DNA of 64,000 nucleotides. Source: Hydractinia symbiolongicarpus. Taxonomy: Eukaryota > Cnidaria > Hydrozoa > Anthoathecata > Hydractiniidae. The first letter of the stretch is position 1; each line of letters begins with the position of its first letter. The notes beneath the pieces were generated by a model. It saw nothing but the letters and a program-made list of their open reading frames with translations. It was not told where the DNA came from and searched no databases. Below, one piece after another: positions 10,449 to 41,300 of the stretch. Made by a program: the position numbers and the translations under genes. The stretch spans positions 15,437,001 through 15,501,000 of the forward strand of contig NC_079875.1 of assembly GCF_029227915.1 (NCBI RefSeq), given 5' to 3'.

Positions 10449-11589
10449 GTGCGGCCTACTTTGAGCAAATGACGAGATGAATAATACTTGCGGTTTGTAA
10501 AAAATAGAATGTTTTTTTTATTACTGGTCGTTGTGATTTTCTATGTTTAAAACCTTCTGTGATTGATATGTATTAAACTTACTTATCTTAAGATTTGCGG
10601 GATACAGTCTTTTGCTAACAATTAGCATTTACTAATACCTGTATTTTGTTTAAAATGGTAGCTGAATGGCTACTCCGTGCTACGGATGCACGAAAAAATT
10701 AATGCCTGGAATATGTAAGAGGAGCGATAATCTGAGGATCGCAGTATCTGCGATGGGCCATTCCTAGATTTTTTACGGGTTACCGACCAGTCATTGAAAA
10801 TCAGCCAACTAATATTCTACAGCAGGAACAGCATGTTGCTATAATTTTTGTAAGGAACGAACTTTGATGCTTGTTTTAATATGTATCGAGATTTTATTAA
10901 AATCGCAACAAATACAAAATCATCGGAAAGCAAACAGAAGAGACCAGGTTTACCATTCTTATAAAATCTTCCACCTTGCTTTGTAGTTGTGATTTTGCTT
11001 TGTATCACAGTTTCTACTTGGGATGCGAGGTACGCATTTCCTTTTTTAAGAGGAAAATAAACGAGATGAAAAAAAGAAGGAACTTCTCTGTCTGTAAGAT
11101 TCTTGTCTTTAATACAGGTTTTAATTAGAGACGGTGCGCTAGTGAGTTTGTACCAGTAAAATATTGGTAAATGTTAAGGTGTATTTGTGAGTATGTTTTT
11201 CGGAAAGAAGCATGTTGTATCGTGGTATGTTTTTCACACTGTTTATGTGGTTTAGTCTATCGCACGATTCAAAATATCTCTTTAAGTATTTGTTCATTTA
11301 TTTATTCAAAAGAAAAATGTTCTTTATTGGACTTTTAATTTTAATTGATTTTGGGCTTTCGATTCCAATTTCGATTTAAAAGAAAACATTTTCTTTAACA
11401 TGCCACCGACGGAGGTTCTACCAAGTCATCATCATGAGATTCGAAGGTTTTATTTGAAAGCGAAATTTCCTGGTGTGCACTTTCTTTTAAATGGCTATTC
11501 AAGCTACAGCAACTGGTCTCATAGCTAGGATACCAAGCTAAGCTTTTACAACGTCGTCCACAGCGCTCTTCTACGCTTATGATATTCTA
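10449..11589. other. Intergenic, nothing certain
   Basis: No recognised gene. A 39-codon ORF starts at ATG 11,400 (MPPTEVLPSHHHEIRRFYLK..., stop at 11,517-11,519); it is too short and featureless to call. The ORF at 10,817-11,008 on the minus strand has no recognisable content. Confidence 0.4.
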
Positions 11590-11672
11590 ACAGGACAGCC
11601 CCGTAATAGCGCTCGTCCAGGCTGATGAAAATCACCTTTATTTTGGGTGATTTTCAATCCTGATGTGACGAG
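11590..11672. repeat. MITE end with hairpin
   Basis: ACAGGACAGCCCCGTAATAG at 11,590 matches 18 of 20 bases of the terminal inverted repeat that bounds the SINE at 12,513-12,912. It is followed by a strong palindrome: CTCGTC at 11,611 pairs with GACGAG at about 11,667, CAGG with CCTG, and GAAAATCACC with GGTGATTTTC around an AT loop. Confidence 0.55.
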
Positions 11673-12512
11673 AAAGAAGTAAAAATGGATGTTTGTTGGC
11701 AAGGTAGTTGGAGAACCAAATAACGGGTGTTTGAAGAAATTTTGCATCGTTGTTCTTTAAGCATTTTTAAACTCATTGTGTTAAAATAAACCATTATAAA
11801 AAAATTTCAAGAAGTTAAGTTTGTGTCATAACAAGTTTACGTGAAGATTTTTTTGTTTAACAGTGACAGCTTAGCTAGCTAGCTAGCTACAAGGCTTTTG
11901 TTCTTAACTCTTAATGCTGGCTAAGTGTTAGTTTACCATTTGTAGGTTATAGCTAAACGCTATTATAATTATTTGTGGCTATAGTATTAGGTTTATCAGG
12001 GAGTGCTTTTTAGGAGTTATTTTTTCTACTTGATTTTGTTAAAGCTGCTAGACTTCTGAGTATGAATTATGGAAGATGTAGCTAGCCACAAAATCTGAAG
12101 CGAATACAAGTTTCAAGGACAAGTTAAGGACACTTGATTTATCCAGTATATAGAATGTCGGAGGAAGACATTTTTTCGAAAATTTGTGTAAACTAGTGAG
12201 CAATTTATATTTATGTAATTGGCCTTACTTATTTTAAAAAGGGTTATCTCTTGTCAATTGATCCAAGGAAAGAACACAAAAACGGTCCTTCCTGAAATTT
12301 TTAAATTTCAAAGCTGTAGCCACTTACTTCTATTCATTATTACAGATAATGTTTTTTGTTGACCCTTTTTCCATCATTTCTGCGTTCTTTTTTTCCGTAC
12401 ACTCTATTTTACACACTCCATGCTCCATTACCTTATTTTAAAATCAAGCAAACATTGTCCAACTCGCCGTTTCTATTCAAAACGCGCATCCAATCAAAAT
12501 CCATATATTATC
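11673..12512. other. Intergenic, nothing recognised
   Basis: AT-rich. Contains a TAGC tandem run (about 11,873-11,889) and no exon chain or RNA gene. Confidence 0.4.
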
Positions 12513-12912
12513 ATTTTGACGGGACGGCTCCGTAGATAGATAGATGTGCATATTTTACATGGCTAGCCTCACAAATATCGAGGGATATACCCTGTCTATT
12601 ATTTCCAGGAGGGGCCATGGCTGGGGAGTCCTGGAGTATTTAATGCTATTTTTAAGCTACGCAAACTCAATTAGAGTCTCTGCCAGGCAACTTCCTGCCA
12701 CATCCAACGGCCAACACAGTGCGCCATCTACCCAATTTCCCTCACATGGCTTGGGTTAACCCGGGGCTACGGTAAGATTCAATTGCCATAATGAATCGCC
12801 GCCAAGGGGAATCAAACCCCGGTCTCCCGCACAAAGCACGAGAGTGATAACAACTAAACTACGGCGCCGTTTAGCCCTAGCCCAGGCTATTACGGAGCCG
12901 TCCTGTCAAAAT
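12513..12912 (-). mobile_element. tRNA-derived SINE enclosed by 22-bp terminal inverted repeats
   Basis: On the minus strand the unit starts with a tRNA-like head (about 12,800-12,868 read in reverse) carrying an A-box-like TAGTTTAGTTG and a B box GGTTTGATTCC. A ~270-bp body and a (TCTA)n tail follow. The body aligns over most of its length with 15,043-15,414 on the plus strand, including CCGGGTTAACCCAAGCCATG and TAATAGACARGGTATATCCC. Outside the SINE, 12,513-12,534 and 12,891-12,912 are inverted repeats matching 21 of 22 bases, with core GACGGCTCCGTA. The SINE therefore sits exactly inside a TIR pair, either inserted in a MITE or mobilised as a hybrid. No protein is encoded. Confidence 0.75.
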
Positions 12913-13700
12913 ATCAAAAATGTAAAAAAGCTTTGGGGTTGAGGCTTTTAATCAATTTGACTTTCTTGTTTGGATTGCTACGGCTTCTAGAATTTGCGTT
13001 ACTTCAGGGTCCATTCTGGGATAAAGGGTCCGGAGGGTTTATTTCCGCAAAATACATTTTTATGCCGAAGGGCCTGGTTTATTTATTGTACTTACTACAA
13101 TAAATATTGTTACTTTATTTCTACCTACGGGTAGGTCAATGTGAGCACTCCGTTTGTTTCTAAAATGTTTAAACATGGTTGTCACTTTCTCCCACAGTTA
13201 GTGGAAAAACATCATAGCCTGCTCAACGTAACTGTATCAAGGGCACGGAAATAGATTATTCCGTCATCAATTGTTTCCCAAATATGGATTAATTAACGTA
13301 TGATATAAAGTTTATTAGTTTGCTATAACGTAATATTCTCGAAACTAAGTAATATAAACAAAGTGCAAGTGAAGAGGAAAACTTGTTGATTAGTTAAACA
13401 ACTTTTTTCATTTAGGTATAGCTAACTAGTATATCGAATTCACATGGAACAACAGTTGTAGCTAAAGCATATACACACTCAAAAAATTATTAATCAAGTG
13501 AAGCATTATTTATCAAAATGGTAATACTATAATCCTTTATTTTTGTTAACACAGCTAGCTAGCTAAGCTATAGCTAAAAGTATATCCACATTGCCATCAA
13601 TAATAAAAACAACAACAATGTATTTGTTATAGGTGGTGCAGTTTTTAAGTAGAAAATGACAAAAATTATAGATAATTATAAAATTTTGTCACAATTCTTG
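12913..13700. other. Intergenic, nothing recognised
   Basis: AT-rich with no gene. A TAGC-rich stretch (about 13,553-13,578) resembles the one near 11,875. Confidence 0.4.
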
Positions 13701-13710
13701 GCAAAATTAG

Positions 13711-14040
13711 TTGTTAGACCCTCACCCCATTCCCAAAAAATTACAAATTGTACCAAAATGTTTCTTGTCATCAATCCCTAACTTGTTAGGGAGGGTAGTT
13801 TTTAAGGAGCTTAATGGAGGTTCACGTCACGAAGACCCTGCAAGAATGAGTCGGTCCCTTTTTGCGCCCGCGAACTGTAGCACGAAGAGTACCCTAAAGA
13901 AATTAATTTCTACGGGAATTGCTGGGGACGAGGTCGGACTAGCCCGGTCTACCTTTTTTCTTCTAATTCTTCTTCTGCAGATTTTGAGTGAGGGATTGTA
14001 CTTTGTATTTTTCTACTTTTCGCGGCTTTGTACTGTGTAG
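13711..14040 (+). repeat. Repeat remnant with CTGGGGACGAGGTCGG terminus
   Basis: A 109-codon open frame exists, but its sequence is that of a dispersed repeat: it carries the family terminus GCTGGGGACGAGGTCGG at 13,920 and no protein domain. Treated as repeat DNA, not as a gene. It lies about 170 bp upstream of the putative myosin start. Confidence 0.45.
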
Positions 14041-14204
14041 TCATCGTAATGCCGAGAGCATCAGCAATCTGGGCTAAGGTCGGACCCGTATCACACTATT
14101 CATGTTGGTCACATAAAATTATCTTAATTACTAAAACATGGCAGCATGAAATTGGCGCCCCAGTGAATTCTTGTTAGACGAATTTTCTCTTCTTTCTGTA
14201 AACA

Positions 14205-34035
<19,831 letters not shown>

Positions 34036-35333
34036 GTGTCAGTTATGGTTTAATTTTTTCTAGCACTAGCATCAGCTACCTAACGTAGGCAAAAACCTGA
34101 CATCCTAATTTAATGGTTTGTTTTATGCGTTTAGTTACATGTAATGTTTAATGGTAGTCATGATGATACATCAATATTATCTTCAGTTTGCGCGATGCGT
34201 TTTTACGACAATAACCTGCATTTTTCTTTCTCAAAATAGATTTACTATTTCTGCAATTCTCATGTTAAAAATTTATTTGCATGTGTTGTCTGGGATATGT
34301 CAAAGCCTTCTATCTGTTAATTTATTTTTTTAATTTGTTTTTTATTTTGCAACTGTGTTTGAATTTGATTATCCTGAATTGAGTGTGGTGTTTTTTTTTA
34401 TTCACCTTTTTGTTATTTTTAATCCAAGAATGAAATCACACTTTTTTCATTTATTATACATGCATCTACAACTTTATTAATTGCCTTTTTTACCGCTATA
34501 AACACATTTTTTACATCACTTCTTGAAAAAGACATTTTTATATATTTCCAAAAAAATATCATATCATATCCGTGAGTGCTCTTGAATGTTTTCTAATTAG
34601 GTAAGGCAGTAGAAAAAAGGTATTTATATGGGTTTTTTTCTTTTGAGGGTTTATAAATTTAGTGGTTTTATAAGTCTCTATTGATGACTTAGTAGACGCT
34701 ATTCCAAGTCATACCATTGTTTTTGTACATAGCTATTCTTCCAACCTATATGTAATTTATAATAATTTTCATATTTCGAAATATGTTTTGTGATACGCCA
34801 TATATATGTGAAATTTTAGAAACATTTTTTTATATAGGTTATTGTTTCCATATTCTAATTTAGCAACCATTTTTGTAACATTGAACGCATGAATACAATT
34901 ATTGTCCTATGCTTTTTTTTTTCTTTTTTTTGTAACTTACCAACCTTCCTTTTATATAAGACTGAGCTTTGCTATTTGGCAGTAAATGTTGTATCAGATG
35001 TCCTTTTTTTTCAAACATTAATTTTTTGGCACCATATGACCCCAATATATATTGAAGTTCCTATTCGTTACAAACGAATAAAGATAATAATTATTTGAGA
35101 AAAAAAAAGTTATACATCTGGGCACTGAAATGTGATCACCTTGATATTGAAATATTATAATTGCGTATGTTTGATTCACGTATGTATGATAGAGCTATAA
35201 TCGTTTTCCTGGCACATTTTGTGATACAATTTCTATTTGCTTGTTATTATCTACTTATCAACTATGCTGTATAATCACATTAATATAACTTACTCTGAAC
35301 ACAGCTATAGCATACTAACATAATGTTGACAGA
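34036..35333. other. Region between myosin and MEK5
   Basis: AT-rich, probably myosin 3' UTR followed by a short intergenic gap. No ORF with recognisable content. Its end carries TACTAAC at 35,313-35,319 and AG at 35,331-35,332, a textbook branch point and 3' splice site one base before the MEK5 start codon. Confidence 0.5.
35077..35082 (+). terminator. Possible polyadenylation signal of the myosin
   Basis: AATAAA in the sequence CGAATAAAGATAATAATTATTTG, about 1.04 kb after the stop codon and 250 bp before MEK5. Several AATAAA-like strings occur in the AT-rich 3' region, so the one used is not certain. Confidence 0.35.
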
Positions 35334-38300
35334 ATGGAAATAGAACATGGTAACAATGTACTTCAGCTTGGACCACACCCAATTATCTTAAGGATAGTGT
35401 TTTCACCGCAACAATCAATTGATTGGAAAATTAATGAGAATGTTACCTTTCATGAACTGTTAGTAAGTGTGTTTTATTTTTTGGAATAATTTAAATGACG
35501 ACTAATGCGAATAAATATAAGATTTGTTAGTAGTAAACATGGTCCTGCTTTGACAATTGCATTTCAACAACCATATACTTTTGGGTTATTTATGTTACAA
35601 AACTATAAGTGCAATTACAATTTACAGTTTTATATACCTTAAGTGGATAAATTTTGGCAAGGATTAAATTTGGTGAATTTCGCCGAAATTCGCCAAATTA
35701 AATACCCGCCAAAATTTTGATAACTGACTATTCGCCAAATTAAATATACTCGCCAAATTTAACATAATTTACCATTCGCCAAATTAAATCCCCGTCAAAT
35801 TTTTAAAAAAAATACGTTTTTTTTTAATTAAGAAATGAAAAATGTTTTTTCCCAAAAATTTATCCACTTAAGGTAGCCATTGGTGTTGATATTCATCTAA
35901 AATGAATATTATGAAGCCAAGTCCTAAGACCTTCTGCTATAATCTCATGTAGACTTACAAGAATTTTTTTAAGAAATTAAAATATTGCTTAGACAGTCTT
36001 TAAACCCAATTCATAGCCACCTGTTACCTTAGGGTGAACTGAACTTGAGCACTGCTCGATGTAAAATTTATTTTTTTCTTTTGAGCCTCTTTTTGATATC
36101 TTAAAGAGGTGAGTGATTACGAATTATGACCAACAGATGGCAAGTCTGTATTTTGACCTTTTTATAACCCCAGTCGGCGTACTTCAGTGTCTAAGGGTCA
36201 ATAACCGTATTCTAGTAACAAATTTATTTTACGGAAACTGACAGAGCTCATAATAGCCTCATGATTTGTACATCTACTGTTTAAAAGATTGTCGTAATGT
36301 CACCCTAATTTATTTTTGTTACAGGACGTGATAGATGGTTACATGCAAGCAAATGGCGAGCGAAAACCAACTGCTTTTGAGTGTATGTATTAGTATTTTA
36401 TTTGAATATTTACCTTTCCTTTTTATTTGTGCAAAGACCCAAATATGTATTGTTTGAATGGAGAAGGGATAGAGAAATTAATATATAATTGTCGAACTTT
36501 TTATAAAATTATAAAATTCATTATAAAATAATGAATTAAAACAAGCCCACCGGATCTTATTGACCTCTTCCTGCCCCACCTCTGAATGTCAGTGCTGCAT
36601 TTCCCTCCTGTTATTTCCCCAGTCATCTGTCCTTCTCGGGTGTACCTAATTCACCATACTCTTCCAGGGGTACATCTCTACACTTTGTGGCTGCCCAGGG
36701 CAGCCCAGCATTCCCAATTTCCACAAAAGTAAATTCATCATGTTTATGACTACATAATTTAATATGCCATAAAGACTTAACAAATTGACATGAAAAAACT
36801 ACATGCCACTGCCTATAAATCATCCTTTATTATTATTATATAAAGGCATTATACTTCAATTATCAAGGTGAGTGATGTTGCCACTCCACTTATGCAAAAG
36901 TACCACCAAGTATTTTTATGGCTGAGTCAGGAATGCCACACGAAGCTCCTGTAGAGTCCCCACCAATACGAAAACTATGTGTATTTAATTGCAAACTATC
37001 TTTGTTTAGATGAAGATGAAGAAGGAGACAGAATTACTGTTAGGACAGACGAGGAACTAAAAGCAATGATTGATTGGGTATGAATTCATCTTTTTTTCTT
37101 TCTGTCCCCACTGTTGTATATTAAACAATTAATTCTTTGAATTTTGCTAAAATATCTGTATTTTGTTTACAACATAAATTGGCATATTTAATAAACAAAA
37201 CTAATTCAAATAAAATAATGGCAATTTTTTGTGTTTACCCTGATGACCCATTGATGGTAAAAATTGGTCGCAGAATAAAAAATGCTGTGCTTTCGACGAA
37301 AATATAGGCAGGGTGAGCAAAAACGTTTTTACAAAAATCAACTAAAAAAAATGACAATAATTGTATTCATGCGTTTAATATTGCAAAAATAAGTGCTAAG
37401 CTAGAAGATGGCATTGTTTGTGGATAACGTTTGTAATTTTTGCTTCCCAATGCGTTTGTCATATTAGCTTATATTAGCCATTTCGTTTTTCCAGCATCAA
37501 TGGAATTGTGAAAAGTTATCAAATGGTATTGGAGTGTATCCCCTGGTAGTGTACCCTAGAGGTGACAATTTTTTGTTAGTTCTTGAAAAATACACCAGTG
37601 AGAAAACTATGGCGGCCATGGTTACTGGTGTATATATTGGATAAGCGAATTTCATTTTAGTTACGTATTTCCTATTCCCTACCAAATTGGCTCTCTGAAT
37701 GTTTACGAAATGGTAACAATTTCAATGTTTACATACACTTGTTTTAAATTCCCTGGTTTTAACTTATAGTCGGAAGATCGCCATCTCGTAGAAATACATT
37801 GGGCTTGACAGTAGGTTGATTAGTTTTAATCTTTGCAAATATTTAAACTTCTGCTTTTTTCATTTTCTTTGCCTTGATGGTTAGAAAGTCAATGTCAATA
37901 ATTTCTCTGTAATCCTGTGAATTTTATATTGAGAAAATACCTGTTTTACTTGTTTTATTTAATAACATTGTACCATCATTTGTTGAAATTATTATTTTTT
38001 GTCTTGCATACATTCACGAAAATGAACACCCACGAAATGTAATTTTTATTGGCGCGCCACATTATTTCCTGCTAAACAGTACTACCATTAAGGTCAATGC
38101 GGAATATGAGGAATTAGAAGTTCCAGTCCAAATAGTGTACAACAAAGTCCAGCTTTAGTCAGTATGTTGCAAAGATTCTATCGAATCTATCAGATCTAAT
38201 TGGTATGATAGAATTGATAGAATCAGATTCTATCAATTATTCATACCTCACTTCTGGTTAGCTAGATGAATGTGCTTTGTTCATCCACCTTAATATGTGT

Positions 38301-41300
38301 TTTGGAGAACATAAAGCATTGCTATCAAGTAGCGTTTTTAGGGACTTGTAACTTCTCATTACCCAGCCTTTATACAACGGCTAGCTGTCGACCCTCTCTA
38401 TTAGCAATGTAGTACAGCAGCCAACCATTGCATATCATAGGTGGATGTAACAGCATCGTCAGCTCAACAAGCAACTCGCCAAAGTAGTGGGGGAGGATCA
38501 AGTGGGTAAAATAATTTTGTATATTTTATTTAATGCGTTAATACTGCTTTAATTTTGTACACATTTCTGTTATTCCAAAAAGACTTGTCAATTAATATAT
38601 ATTCCAAAATAGAATGCTCTTAAGAGTTAACTTTTTAAAATTATAGGAGAAAACGACATGAAAATATCCAAACTATCTTAAGTAGTGGCCAGGTAAGTGT
38701 GCCCTGTTACAACAACTCAACCAAAATAGTACATACCGAAATGATTTCAATTAGCGTCCTGGCGCCTATTAAATATTTGACCTGAGTGTTTAATCGAAAG
38801 GAGAGCTTAATACTAGGGGCGCTTATAATTATTTTGCGAACGTTTAGGTGATTAAAGACAGAAAGAGTAGTGTTTTCATTCATTTTTTACTAAATCAATA
38901 TTTAATAATGCTCCAACAGCAAATATTCGTGATGGGAATAAGAAGAGATTTTTATATAGATAAAAAATTCCCAATTTATAAAAGATAAAATGCGAGCGAA
39001 AACAAAAATGGAATTTTTGGAGATGACTTCTTTTGGAAATTTGTTTAAAAAGAGTTTTTGTTGGCTTTTTTTTTAGATATTTCAGCATGACTTACAATAC
39101 TTAAACGTAGTTGGACATGGTAATGGCGGAACAGTGCATCGGTAAATATAGAAACAATCTGTGTTATAATGACAAATATAGAATATAGAAATGTATATTT
39201 TTGTTTGAATAATTTTTCATTATTTTAGCCAAAATAGCTTATTTATCAATTCTTGCATCTATTATAATTGCAGCCAGCAAAAGAAAATAGCAATTTAATT
39301 GTGAATGCCTTGTAGATAGCTTACATTAAAAAAGTTAATCCAAAAACACGTGTCCTAATCTATGTTTCCTTTCGTAGAGCGTTTCACGTGCCCACACAGC
39401 AACAAGTTGCTATAAAGGTATGTTGCTATGTTGTTAATTATAAGTTTTTACTACTTTGAATATACGTTATGTTACCATCTTATATGCTCTTATAACAGCA
39501 GTAATCTCTATGTCAACATAACTAAACTAATCTGATTAAAGTTTATTTCTTTTTTTGTGTGTTTGGACATGTTTTCGCATTCTGTTGTTATTTAGTTGCT
39601 TGGGTTTCCTATGTAAAGATTTTGTTTTTACAACATGGCAATCGGCTTATATAGTCTGATATGCAGTGCTAAATGTATTGTTTTAATAAGTCTTCTCGTT
39701 TCTAAAGATTATCCCGCTGGACATAACTGAAGAAGTTCAACGTCAGATACTATCTGAATTAGACATTCTTTTTAAATGCAATTCTCAATTCGTAATTGGC
39801 TTCTATGGAGCGTTTTTTATTGAAAACAAAATCTCAATATGTACTGAATATATGGATGGTGGTTCGTTAGATAATTATGGGAAGATTGAGCAGAATGTGT
39901 TGGGCCGTATTGCTGTTGCTGTAAGATGTTTTGTATTTTTATATAAAGAGATGTTTGTTGAGTTCATGTGCTATTGTATTCCATACTGTGTCAGCTATTT
40001 CAATAATAGTGCTGTACGGTGAGAAAACCATAGAGTACGTTGCTTGCAGTACTGTTCAATGCTTCTTGCAGTCATTGCTAATTATTTTTAGTATTTGTGT
40101 CAGTGCATTGCATTGTGTGACAGTGATTCTTGCAGTATGTGTCACGAGTCTTGCCTTATGTATCCGTGATACATGCCAAGAATTCTTGCAGTGTGTGCTA
40201 GCATGTTTCAGTAATGCTTGCAGTTCATTTTAGTGATACTTGCAGCATGTTTCAGGAATGTATGCAGCATGCTTGTACCATGTTTCAGTAATGCTTACAG
40301 CATGTATCAGTAATACTTGCAGCTTACTTGCAGCATGTATCAGTAATACTTCCAGATTGTTTTAGTAATACTTTCAGCATATTTCAGTAATACTTGCAGC
40401 ATGTTTCAGTAATACTTGCAGCATATTTCAGTAATACTTTGCAGCATGTTTTAGTAATACTTCCATCATATTTCAGTAATACTTGCAGCATGTATCAGTA
40501 ATACTTGCAGCTTACTTGCAGCATGTATCAGTAATACTTCCAGATTGTTTTAGTAATACTTTCAGCATATTTCAGTAATACTTGCAGCATGTTTCAGTAA
40601 TACTTGCAGCATATTTCAGTAATACTTGCAGCATGTATCAGTAAAACTTTGCAGCATGTTTCAGTAATACTTCCATCATGTGTCAGTAATACTTGCAGCT
40701 TACTTGCAGCATGTTTCAGCATTACTTGCAGCATGTATCAGTAATACTTGCAGCATGTTTCAGTAATACTTCCATCATGTTTCAGTAAAACTTTGCAGCA
40801 TGTTTCAGTAATACTTGCAGCATGTGTCAGTAATACTTGCAGCTTACTTGCAGCATGTTTCAGTATTACTTGCAGCATGTATCAGTAAAACTTTGCAGCA
40901 TGTTTCAGTAATACTTGCAGCATGTGTCAGTAATACTTGCAGCTTACTTTCAGCATGTTTCAGTATTACTTGCAGCATGTTTCAGTATTACTTGCAGCAT
41001 GTATCAGTAAAACTTTGCAGCATGTTTCAGTAATACTTGCAGCATGTGTCAGTAATACTTGCAGCTTACTTGCAGCATGTATCAGTAATACTTGCAGCAT
41101 GTATCAGTAATACTTGCAGCATGTTTCAGTAATACTTCCATCATGTTTCAGTAAAACTTTGCAGCATGTTTCAGTAATACTTGCAGCATGTGTCAGTAAT
41201 ACTTGCAGCTTACTTGCAGCATGTTTCAGTATTACTTGCAGCATGTATCAGTAATACTTGCAGCATGTTTTAGTAATACTTGCAGCATGTTTCAGTAATG

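Noticed and set aside
11611-11672. Hammerhead ribozyme (contains CTGATGA after a stem)
   Set aside because: The matching GAAA and cleavage-site elements are absent; the palindrome explains the CTGATGA.
12544-12759. 71-codon ORF
   Set aside because: Lies in the SINE body read in the opposite direction.
13711-14040. 109-residue protein gene
   Set aside because: The frame runs through a dispersed repeat with the GGGGACGAGGT terminus, and no domain is recognised.
38165-38245. Cluster of GATAGAAT/ATTCTATC words
   Set aside because: Short imperfect palindromes in AT-rich intron; no element ends found.
40815-41033. 72-codon ORF
   Set aside because: Translation of minisatellite units only.
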